Shown here one piece after another: positions 25,022 through 31,753 of a stretch of DNA of 64,000 nucleotides; the first letter of the stretch is position 1; every line of letters starts with the position of its first letter. A program made the position numbers and the translations under genes. The DNA lies in the NCBI RefSeq assembly GCF_017315725.1, contig NZ_JAFLRG010000002.1, forward strand, positions 806,001-870,000, written 5' to 3'. Origin of the DNA: Trinickia acidisoli. GTDB taxonomy: Bacteria; Pseudomonadota; Gammaproteobacteria; Burkholderiales; Burkholderiaceae. A model generated the notes under the pieces. That model was not told where the DNA came from, did no database searches, and saw only the letters and a program-made list of their open reading frames with translations.

Positions 25022-25669
25022 ATGCCCATGCCATCCCAGCCGCCCCTAGCCGGCGGCGAAAGCACCACGCAATGCGTCACGTTGGCCGCCAAGGCCACTT
25101 TGCCCACTCGGTACGGAACGTTCATGTCGTACGCTTTTCGTGTCGAGGCGGGAGATGTCGAGCATCTGGCGTTGGTGATGGGGGAGGTGGACGGGCAGGC
25201 GTCGGTGCTCACGCGGTTGCATTCTGAATGCCTGACGGGCGATGTGCTCGGCTCGTACCGTTGCGATTGCGGCGAGCAGCTCGACCTCGCGCTGCGCTAC
25301 ATTGCCGCGGAAGGGCGTGGGGTGCTGCTCTACCTGCGCGGACACGAAGGCCGCGGCATCGGGTTGTCGAACAAGATCCGTGCGTATGCGCTGCAGGAGC
25401 AAGGGCTCGACACGGTCGAGGCGAACCTCGAACTCGGTTTGCCCGACGATGCGCGCGAGTACGATTCGGCGGCGGCGATCCTGCGAGAACTGAACGTCAC
25501 GTCCGTTCGGTTAATGAGCAACAATCCCGAGAAGTTCGATTCGCTTTCGAAGCACGGCATTCCGGTCTGCGAGCGTGTTGCACTCGCCATCCCTGTACGC
25601 GACGAGAACGAGCGGTACATTCGGACGAAGCAGCTCAAGTTCGGCCACTACTTCGACGAGAACGAATAG
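25022..25669 (+). CDS. ribA: GTP cyclohydrolase II
   Basis: 215 residues. The zinc cysteines are in SECLTGDVLGSYRCDCGEQL, and the catalytic region YLRGHEGRGIGL is intact. First committed step of riboflavin synthesis: GTP to the pyrimidine precursor and formate. No RibB domain is fused. ATG 25022 has GAGAAG upstream; ATG 25001 and 25028 are alternatives. The last 24 bases of the gene are the left copy of a repeat duplicated at 27563. Confidence 0.9.
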   Translation: MPMPSQPPLAGGESTTQCVTLAAKATLPTRYGTFMSYAFRVEAGDVEHLALVMGEVDGQASVLTRLHSECLTGDVLGSYRCDCGEQLDLALRYIAAEGRGVLLYLRGHEGRGIGLSNKIRAYALQEQGLDTVEANLELGLPDDAREYDSAAAILRELNVTSVRLMSNNPEKFDSLSKHGIPVCERVALAIPVRDENERYIRTKQLKFGHYFDENE

Positions 25670-25672
25670 CTT
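25646..25672. repeat. ribA 3' end, left copy of a duplicated sequence (attL-like)
   Basis: Covers the last codons and stop of ribA plus CTT. It matches 27563-27588 at 25 of 27 positions (one base missing, one G to A), including GACGA(G/A)AACGAATAGCTT. The copies bracket the AbiEi-like/Fic pair. Confidence 0.6.
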
Positions 25673-26079
25673 GGATTTGGGGCTGCGAGTGGTCGGCCCG
25701 ATCTTTCCAGCAGGGCGAGGTGCCGCTTTTCCTCATCAGCCTGACGTCCGGGGAGCCTTGGCGGCTTTCATTCAGCGGATACGTCATTGAGTTCAAGGTT
25801 TTGCTCCAGCGATTGCTGGACGAGCCACCCGGACCGAACGGCAGCACGAACAGCGAGCGCAGTCGTGTCTTGCGGCGCGCCTTACGGGAGCTCGATTCCC
25901 CATCGGCAGGCTAGACTGATTGGCGATTTCCGCATCCATGTCTGAAACGCCCGCAGGGATCATCCGGCCGGCGAAGTATGCTGTCAATTCGGCAAGATTT
26001 GCATCGGTAACCCATTGTAGGATAAGGATTTTTATCTGGTTTATAATGGAACCTCGTACGCCGGATCTGGAGGTGACGG
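25670..26079. other. Gene-free left arm of the toxin-antitoxin insert
   Basis: 410 bp between the ribA stop and the antitoxin gene. The + strand frame reading through 25700-25914 is open (QQGEVPLFLISL ... LRELDSPSAG) but has no start or ribosome site of its own and no recognised homology; it may be a gene remnant. The promoter and operator of the antitoxin lie at the right end. Confidence 0.45.
26021..26047 (+). promoter_or_regulatory. Promoter/operator of the antitoxin-toxin pair
   Basis: A TATAAT -10 box (26042-26047) is preceded by the dyad GATAAGGATTTTTATC (26021-26036: GATAA, six bases, TTATC) in a locally AT-rich stretch. A palindrome abutting the -10 box is typical of autoregulated antitoxin operons. 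TTGTAG at 26015 is the nearest -35-like hexamer, but its 21-bp spacing is long. Confidence 0.5.
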
Positions 26080-26784
26080 ATGAACCTGGACAGTAAGCTT
26101 TTGATGTCGTTGAAGAAGCGCTCGGGCAACGTCGTGCTTCGACGCGAACTGGCTGGTCTCGGGAGTCCGTCACACCTGAGCGCCGCGCTTCAGCATCTCG
26201 TTGCCGATGGACGCATCATTCGACTTGGAGCGGGCGTTTATGCCAAGACGGGTCTGAATCTGGAAGGCCACGCACGATCTGCCGTTGGTAATGAGGTACT
26301 GTTGCGTGAGGCACTCGGGAAACTGGGCGTTGAGGTGCTCGATGTGACAATTGCGCACGAAAACGATCGCTCCGTTTGCCTGGTTAACACGGGCAAGAGC
26401 CGGATTTCTCGCAAGCTTGGGTGGGACAACGTCACGGTGCGGTATGTCGGTCAACATGAAAGACCGCGAACGGGCGTAGCGCCCAAGCTACCAGCAGATG
26501 TCGACAAGCTGCCGACCCGAAATGTCGGCAAGTTTGTTGAGCAGCTCGCGCAAGCCTACGGCATTCAATACCGGCGCTCGGGCCTCGATGATTTCGCGGA
26601 AGCAGTGACGCGAGCCGCGGGTGACGATGTCGAACTCGATCTCACGGGGAAACTGCTGGTTGCGCTCAAGAAGCAGGAGCGGATTAACGGCCGGCAGTTT
26701 GCCCGATTGATGGCGAACCACATAAGGGAGATCAAGCGTGTTCGACCCGTTCGGGGACTACGAAACCAGGGGCTACCTGCGTAA
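26080..26784 (+). CDS. AbiEi-like antitoxin (winged HTH, DUF6088-type)
   Basis: 234 residues. The N-terminal winged HTH (about 5-60: VVLRRELAGLGSPSHLSAALQHLVADGRIIRLGAGVYAK, given here as one run of the domain in pieces) is of the AbiEi antitoxin type, and the remainder is the family's C-terminal domain. It overlaps the Fic gene by 47 nt and has a strong GGAGG site. AbiEi proteins repress their own operon and neutralise a partner toxin; here the partner is a Fic protein instead of AbiEii (inference from overlap). Confidence 0.72.
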   Translation: MNLDSKLLMSLKKRSGNVVLRRELAGLGSPSHLSAALQHLVADGRIIRLGAGVYAKTGLNLEGHARSAVGNEVLLREALGKLGVEVLDVTIAHENDRSVCLVNTGKSRISRKLGWDNVTVRYVGQHERPRTGVAPKLPADVDKLPTRNVGKFVEQLAQAYGIQYRRSGLDDFAEAVTRAAGDDVELDLTGKLLVALKKQERINGRQFARLMANHIREIKRVRPVRGLRNQGLPA

Positions 26785-27469
26785 CGTTGACGGCATCAAG
26801 GATCTGGACGAGCTCAAGTACATCGAACACGGGTTCTTCGAGTCGAACCTCGAGGCTGCAATGGCGTACCTTCACGCAGTCAAAGGGCCTATTGCCTACG
26901 TGCACTTCCTTGAGGTTCATCGGATCCTGTTCAGTGAGTTCTACCCGTGGGCGGGCCAAGATCGCCATAGTCTCGGTGTTGGACGATTGGTCGGGAAGGG
27001 GCAGCGAATACAGTTCGAAGCTTCGGAGTTGTGTCAGCGGGCCGTCGAATGGGGGCTGTCGGCTGGCAATAATCCCATGACGATGTGCGGAAAACCGGGC
27101 ATGGTAATGGGCGCTTTCGCCTGGGGGCATCCTTTTCTTGACGGGAACGGTCGCACCATGCTTCTCGTCCATGCGGAGCTTTGCCACCGCGCAGGCTTCG
27201 CCATTGACTGGAATGCGTCCCGGAAAGACGATTACTTGGAAGCGCTCACTCGGGAACTGGGAAATCCCCATGGCAAGCACCTGGACTCATATCTTCTGCC
27301 ATTGGTGGTCGCTCCCATTGTCGGCGGTGATCTCCGTGACCATCTCATGTCGTTGCCCGGCCTCAACGGAGAGGATGGCAGCAGTGCTCCGAATGTTGCA
27401 TACCGGGCGGACGATCCTGTGGCAAACCAGAACTACCTCGAGTTGAAGCGTGCGCGTGGGGAGAATTAA
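26738..27469 (+). CDS. Fic-domain toxin
   Basis: 243 residues. The complete Fic motif HPFLDGNGRT (residues 131-140) contains the catalytic His131 and the anion-binding glycines and Arg139, so AMP- or other nucleotide-transfer to a target protein is expected. No clear inhibitory (S/T)xxxE(G/N) helix was seen, which fits control by a separate antitoxin. Start is GTG 26738 with AGGGAG at 26725-26730, inside the antitoxin gene. Confidence 0.85.
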   Translation: MFDPFGDYETRGYLRNVDGIKDLDELKYIEHGFFESNLEAAMAYLHAVKGPIAYVHFLEVHRILFSEFYPWAGQDRHSLGVGRLVGKGQRIQFEASELCQRAVEWGLSAGNNPMTMCGKPGMVMGAFAWGHPFLDGNGRTMLLVHAELCHRAGFAIDWNASRKDDYLEALTRELGNPHGKHLDSYLLPLVVAPIVGGDLRDHLMSLPGLNGEDGSSAPNVAYRADDPVANQNYLELKRARGEN

Positions 27470-27533
27470 GCGGCGTCCCGCGCCAGCGGGGAATTCTGCG
27501 GCATTTGTGGCGTAGGTTTTGGCGTAAGTTTCA

Positions 27534-28463
27534 TCAAGCGGGCTTGCTGCGCAAGGCCAATGCACTACTCGACGAAAACGAATAGCTTCCCGCTCGCGAG
27601 GTCATGACGGCACGCTGGGGCCAGCAGGTGGGCAAGCCGCCTGCAATCGAAGCATTGGCGAGCCAATGCTCCGCCGTCATTCCCAACTGGCGTGTCGCTT
27701 CGGCCGCGATCCAGCGGCAGGCTGCCTCGGTGCATGCCCGAACGACGTCATCGGCCGCGTGGAACACGAAGCGAACTTCGACTTCATGGTCGATCACTCG
27801 CGTGAGCATCTCTCGCAAGTCCGCTGCGACACAGCTCATCCGTGCTCGTGCGCGTACCTCGGCGAAGTGGTAGTCGAGCCAGTGCGAAAAAAAGCAGGCG
27901 TCTTCGTGGTTTGCCACCGTAAAGATCGTGTCGCACGCTACTCGATAGCGTAGATCGTCAGCGCTTGCCGCCATCGATACTGTTTCGCGTCGCGACGCTG
28001 CTGTGCTCGATCGTGCCTTGGAGCGGGCGGAGGCATCATCCTGCCGCGCACGTGCTCTATCGGGCTGATCCGCGCCCGCCTTGACGCTGGCCGATCGCTC
28101 GCCCGACGGCGCTGCGCCCCCGTTGATGCGATAGGCGCAAAGCGCCTGCCACAGTAAGGCATGATCGTCGGCGCGCGACGGCTGTAGCGTCACCGTGATG
28201 GCGTGCCCTTCGGCGCGAGTCGCCGCACGCGCGACAAGCCTCAGTTCGCATAGCGGCACCGAATCGCCGACGATCAAGGCCCGCCTCGGCAAGCCGATCG
28301 ACGGCAGCTCAGCATCGTCGCGGACAGCCACGGTCAGTCCATGCCGATCGAGCCGCAACAGCGGCATTGATCGTGCGGGATCCGCATACTTCACGGCGAT
28401 TCGTGCCCATGCGGCGAAATCGTCATCGGAAACGGGAAGCGGCACGTCGCGAGAGGTATACAT
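27534..28463 (-). CDS. Protein of unknown function, last gene of the luxI 2 operon
   Basis: 309 residues, not recognised. Residues 1-115 look beta-rich (LLRLDRHGLTVAVRDD ... ELRLVARA ... ITVTLQPS) and weakly recall a PilZ-like barrel but lack a convincing RxxxR motif. About 120-170 is a basic, Ala/Arg/Ser-rich linker; 175-285 is mainly helical (HEDACFFSHWLDYHFAEVR ... RVIDHEVEVRFVF in pieces). A strong AAGGAG site precedes ATG 28463, 70 nt after the P450-like gene. The final 16 residues are encoded antisense by the right copy of the ribA-end repeat, so the native C-terminus may have been changed. Confidence 0.7.
   Translation of the reverse strand: MYTSRDVPLPVSDDDFAAWARIAVKYADPARSMPLLRLDRHGLTVAVRDDAELPSIGLPRRALIVGDSVPLCELRLVARAATRAEGHAITVTLQPSRADDHALLWQALCAYRINGGAAPSGERSASVKAGADQPDRARARQDDASARSKARSSTAASRRETVSMAASADDLRYRVACDTIFTVANHEDACFFSHWLDYHFAEVRARARMSCVAADLREMLTRVIDHEVEVRFVFHAADDVVRACTEAACRWIAAEATRQLGMTAEHWLANASIAGGLPTCWPQRAVMTSRAGSYSFSSSSALALRSKPA
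27563..27588. repeat. ribA 3' end, right copy (attR-like)
   Basis: A 26-bp second copy of the ribA terminus, inside the 3' end of the unknown gene on the minus strand. A pair of direct repeats with the core TGGCGTA (27508-27514 and 27520-27526) lies just inside it and could be recombinase arm sites. Confidence 0.55.
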
Positions 28464-28533
28464 AGTGTTTCTCCTTCCATAGGACACAGGCCCGAGGGGC
28501 AACCGTGACCGGCATGCATGCCAGCCTTCGACA

Positions 28534-29547
28534 TCAAAGGCCGACGCGTAAAGCAAGGTGATCGAGCGGCGCCGTGGCGTCGCGGCGCAAGGGTGTCCCG
28601 TGGCTGCGTCTGTCTCGTCCGACTCGCTCGTGCGAGGCAACCAACGCTTCCACGACGGCCTGCGCCAGCATCCTGGCGAGTGGCCTCGACATCAACGCGA
28701 ACGCGGCTGCATCGAACGTCGGTGGTCGATGCAGCCGCGCGCGCCGCTGCGCGAGCGTTGTCTGCAAATCGTCGACGAAAGACGCCGCCGCGCAGGGCGT
28801 TGCGCGCAGGCGAGCGAGGAGCGCAGGTCGCGCGAGGAGCATCTCGATCGCCGGACCCGTCAACTCGCTCGCTGCCCGGCTGCCCGTCAGGAGCAGTTGC
28901 GTGGCGGCAGCCGTCGCTTCGTCTTGGATCGGGCCTAGCCGCGGCCGCCAGGCTGTTTCGAGCGCGGCGAACAGGTTGGGCACGCAACGCGTATAGCGTG
29001 GATACCGATACGCTTGGACGAACATCCTGCGCAATTCGTCGAGTGCGACCGTGAGGCCAGCGAGGCGCCGGGGGCAGAGCTGGTCCGGCTCGGCGAGGGC
29101 GCCCAATACGCACGCCAGGTGATGGAGACGGCGCCGCTGCTGATCGCCGAGCCCCGCCCAGGCCGCGAGCACGTCGGGCCATAGCGGTTGCGCCACTTCC
29201 TGAACGATATCGAAGCTCGCGCGCTGACGTGCTCGAATCAGCCCCAGACGCGCGAGCGCCAAGCGGCGGGCTTCAGCGAGCAATGCAGCGAACGTCGACT
29301 CGGTGCAGACCTGCTCGAGCCAAGCGAGAAACGCTTCGTGCCCGCTATGCGAGCGCGGACAGACGAGGCGAGCCAACAGGATCTGGACAGGCGCGGACAT
29401 CTCGATTCGCCAAGCGGTGCCGAGCGTATCGAGTGCTGCGACCGCTTCGTCGCATATGCGCTCGCCGCGCGCCATCCCCCGTAATCCGGGGGGGCCGTCC
29501 GCTCGATTCGCGCTCGGGGTGTCGGGGGGCAGTGCGGGCGACTTCAT
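28534..29547 (-). CDS. Cytochrome P450-like protein lacking the heme-binding region
   Basis: 337 residues. P450 landmarks occur in order: FDIVQEVAQPL at 112-122 followed by a GL-D-RRRLH segment (as in FDLV-E-A-PLPV); an I-helix/J-helix run LLLTGSRAASELTGPAIEML then LARPALLARLRATP (218-251); and PLARMLAQAVVEALVA (289-304), the helix that follows the cysteine loop. Between the last two only about 40 residues remain where a P450 needs about 90: the K-helix ExxR, the meander and the FGxGxHxC loop are missing, and Leu/Ala occupies the cysteine position. It cannot bind heme as a P450 does. P450 homologues without the cysteine (EryCII/DesVIII type) act as partner proteins. A good GGAG site precedes ATG 29547, 40 nt after luxI 2. 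Confidence 0.68.
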   Translation of the reverse strand: MKSPALPPDTPSANRADGPPGLRGMARGERICDEAVAALDTLGTAWRIEMSAPVQILLARLVCPRSHSGHEAFLAWLEQVCTESTFAALLAEARRLALARLGLIRARQRASFDIVQEVAQPLWPDVLAAWAGLGDQQRRRLHHLACVLGALAEPDQLCPRRLAGLTVALDELRRMFVQAYRYPRYTRCVPNLFAALETAWRPRLGPIQDEATAAATQLLLTGSRAASELTGPAIEMLLARPALLARLRATPCAAASFVDDLQTTLAQRRARLHRPPTFDAAAFALMSRPLARMLAQAVVEALVASHERVGRDRRSHGTPLRRDATAPLDHLALRVGL

Positions 29548-29587
29548 GAGCGCTTCTCCAAGCGGCGATGCGCGCGCCGCGGAGCGC

Positions 29588-30223
29588 TCAGGCGCAGGCT
29601 TGCAGGGTCGGCTCGCAGCCGTCGCGTTGCGCAAGGACGGATGAATCGAGGCCGAGTGCTTCCAGCGTTTGGACATCCAGATCGATCCAACACGCAACGA
29701 CCATGCGGCCGTCGATACGCTGCGCGGGCCCGGCCCGGTGAGCATGCACGCCGATGCGGCGGAACAGCCGTTCCATACTGAGGAACGTCACGCCGATCAG
29801 TTGGCGCGCGCCGAACTTCACCGCGCAATCGACCACCGAGGCGAGCATCGGGCGAACGGCCCACACGCCGGCATCCTCCCCGAACGCGCCATCGGCCGTG
29901 CTCGCGGCGAAGCGCGACAACTCCCATACGCCCATGGTCCGGGGCGGCACCATGCCGTCGGCCAGCAAGAAGGGGAAGAGCTCTTGCAACAGATAAGGAT
30001 GAGTAGTAGGCAACAGCCTTGCACAACCGCAAATGGCCCCCGATTCGTCATGAGCGACGACATACACGGTGTCATCGCGATCGTATTGGTCTCGCTCGTA
30101 GCGGTCGTCGGCACACGGCAGGCTCCATCCCAACTGTTCGACGAAGACTCGGTGCCGATAATGCGCGAGTGCAGCATCGAGGTCCTCGGGCAGGCGCCCG
30201 TCGCCGTGAACAGAAGTCCGCAT
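29588..30223 (-). CDS. Acyl-homoserine-lactone synthase 2 (LuxI family)
   Basis: 211 residues. The LuxI catalytic residues are kept: Arg, Phe and Trp (YRHRVFVEQLGW), Asp pair (RDQYD), Arg (CARLLP), Glu and Arg (WELSRF). GAGGG precedes ATG 30223. It is the first gene of an operon with the P450-like and unknown genes, downstream of an rsaM-type gene on the same strand, with a perfect lux box 60 nt upstream. It is distant in sequence from luxI 1, so a different AHL is likely (inference). Confidence 0.9.
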   Translation of the reverse strand: MRTSVHGDGRLPEDLDAALAHYRHRVFVEQLGWSLPCADDRYERDQYDRDDTVYVVAHDESGAICGCARLLPTTHPYLLQELFPFLLADGMVPPRTMGVWELSRFAASTADGAFGEDAGVWAVRPMLASVVDCAVKFGARQLIGVTFLSMERLFRRIGVHAHRAGPAQRIDGRMVVACWIDLDVQTLEALGLDSSVLAQRDGCEPTLQACA

Positions 30224-30283
30224 GAAATCCCTCGCTTATCGTTTTTTGATGAGCGCATTACAGCGCGCGCTCCGAGGGGCGGT

Positions 30284-30303
30284 AACTGTCAACCTTGACA
30301 GGA
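30284..30303. promoter_or_regulatory. lux box of the luxI 2 operon
   Basis: AACTGTCAACCTTGACAGGA contains the perfect inverted repeat CTGTCA-ACCT-TGACAG (30286-30301), 60 nt before the luxI ATG, in the 250-bp gap between rsaM and luxI. This position fits activation by an AHL-bound LuxR protein. Confidence 0.75.
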
Positions 30304-30474
30304 CGGCGAAGGGCGTGACTATCCCTCCCGAAGCGTCGCGGCGCTTCAGGGCATATCAGTCGAAACTAATAATGAGATTGAAATGAGCCGACGATTTGCT
30401 TATAAATGAGACCTGTGGATGAATGTACTGATCAATCGAGCGTAGACCGGCCGATGCGGCTGCTCCGCTCGGCC

Positions 30475-30918
30475 TTATTGAAGCGTCGGACCGTGTACGG
30501 CCAGCCTGCCCCATGGGGCGAGAGCGGCTTGCGCAACGGCGTTCGGCCAGTTCAGGCCGGCGACGCGTCGCAGCAGGGCTTGCGTCGTACGGGCCATGCC
30601 GAGATCGAGGCCGCGCGGATCGACGCACATGACGTTGCTGCGAATGTCGCCCCAGGCGACGACCAATGCTCCGGACGTGCGGTCGGTATACCAATCCCAG
30701 CCAAGCGTGACGTGGGCCGCGCCGGGACCGCGCATGCGTTGCCATTCCGTGTAGCCGGCGCTGCTTGCATCGATGCCTTCCGCGCGCAGCTCTTCGAGCA
30801 GGCCGTCGTCGAGCGCGGAGTCGACATGCACGAGTTGGAGTTCGGTAAGTGCGTGTTCTTGCAGGCGGACGTAGCCGTCGGCGGATTGGCCGGGCAGCAT
30901 GGTAGAAGGATGTTTCAT
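30475..30918 (-). CDS. rsaM: RsaM-type quorum-sensing regulator (DUF4902)
   Basis: 147 residues, the usual length of the RsaM family, which occurs between luxI and luxR genes in Burkholderia and Pseudomonas fuscovaginae and moderates AHL production without a known DNA-binding domain. Marks are LTELQLVHVDSALDDGLLEEL and the tryptophan-rich TLGWDWY. Start at 30918; an earlier in-frame start at 30945 exists. It is divergent from luxR 2. The family name is from memory of DUF4902 members, so confidence is moderate. Confidence 0.7.
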   Translation of the reverse strand: MKHPSTMLPGQSADGYVRLQEHALTELQLVHVDSALDDGLLEELRAEGIDASSAGYTEWQRMRGPGAAHVTLGWDWYTDRTSGALVVAWGDIRSNVMCVDPRGLDLGMARTTQALLRRVAGLNWPNAVAQAALAPWGRLAVHGPTLQ

Positions 30919-30952
30919 GCGCCCGACTGTAGCAGCCTGCCGCAACCGTGGG

Positions 30953-30972
30953 ACCTGGCAACTATGACAGCG
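30953..30972. promoter_or_regulatory. lux-box-like dyad between rsaM and luxR 2
   Basis: ACCTGGCAACTATGACAGCG contains CTGGCA-ACTA-TGACAG (30955-30970), the same 6-4-6 layout as the luxI 2 box with one base changed. It is 35 nt from both divergent starts and could make rsaM and/or luxR 2 quorum-responsive. Confidence 0.5.
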
Positions 30973-31007
30973 TTGTGTCCCGTCTTATTTACGTTTTTGA
31001 GGTATTC

Positions 31008-31730
31008 ATGGATACGCCGTTGCGCTGGCAAGATAGTTACGAACAACTGCGCGCCGCATCCGACGAGAGGCAATTGTTCGAGCGGATCGCGGGGTTCGCG
31101 AAGCGCCTCGGCTTCGAATATTGCTGTTACGGGATTCGAGTGCCGCTACCGGTGTCGAATCCGTCGGTTGCGATCTTCGATACGTATCCGTCGGGGTGGA
31201 TGAAGCACTATCAGGAAAATCACTTCATCGACATCGATCCGACAGTGCGCGAAGGTATGTCCAGCTCGCGGCTCATCGTTTGGCCGGAGGCGTCGTCGAA
31301 CTCGCCGCGCTTATGGACCGACGCGCGTGATTTCGGTTTGCGCGTGGGCGTAGCGCATTCGAGTTGGGCCGCGCACGGTGTGTACGGCCTGCTGACGATG
31401 TCGCGCCATGCCGACGCCCTCACGAGCGCCGAGGTCGACGAGCTGACGCTGCAAGCGAGTTGGCTCGCCAATCTTTCGCACTCGCTGATGAGTGAATTTC
31501 TCGTGCCGCGGCTCGCACCCGAAGCGAGCGTCGTGTTGACGCCGCGCGAGTGCGAGGTGCTGTGTTGGACCGGGGAGGGGAAGACGGCTTGCGAGATCGG
31601 CCAAATCCTCAATATCTCGGAGCGGACCGTCAATTTTCACGTCAACAACGTGCTGTTGAAACTGAACGCCACGAACAAGGTGCAGGCGGTCGTCAAGGCG
31701 ATCGCGATGGGTCTCATCGCGTCGTGCTGA
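31008..31730 (+). CDS. LuxR-family AHL receptor/activator 2
   Basis: 240 residues. The AHL-binding domain keeps Trp and Tyr (GWMKHYQ), Asp-Pro (DIDPT) and Trp (IVWPEA); the C-terminal HTH has LTPRECEVLCWTGEGK and ERTVNFHVNNVLLKL. ATG 31008 has GAGG upstream. Partner of luxI 2 by position. Convergent with the HIBCH gene. Confidence 0.9.
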   Translation: MDTPLRWQDSYEQLRAASDERQLFERIAGFAKRLGFEYCCYGIRVPLPVSNPSVAIFDTYPSGWMKHYQENHFIDIDPTVREGMSSSRLIVWPEASSNSPRLWTDARDFGLRVGVAHSSWAAHGVYGLLTMSRHADALTSAEVDELTLQASWLANLSHSLMSEFLVPRLAPEASVVLTPRECEVLCWTGEGKTACEIGQILNISERTVNFHVNNVLLKLNATNKVQAVVKAIAMGLIASC

Positions 31731-31753
31731 CGTTTGGCCGGCCAGGGGTTCGC

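Noticed and set aside
25700..25914. Coding continuation after ribA
   Set aside because: Open in one frame but without start codon context or recognised homology; noted only as a possible remnant.
28534..29547. Functional cytochrome P450
   Set aside because: The ExxR and cysteine-loop region is missing and no alternative Cys lies in the right place, so a heme-thiolate enzyme is excluded.
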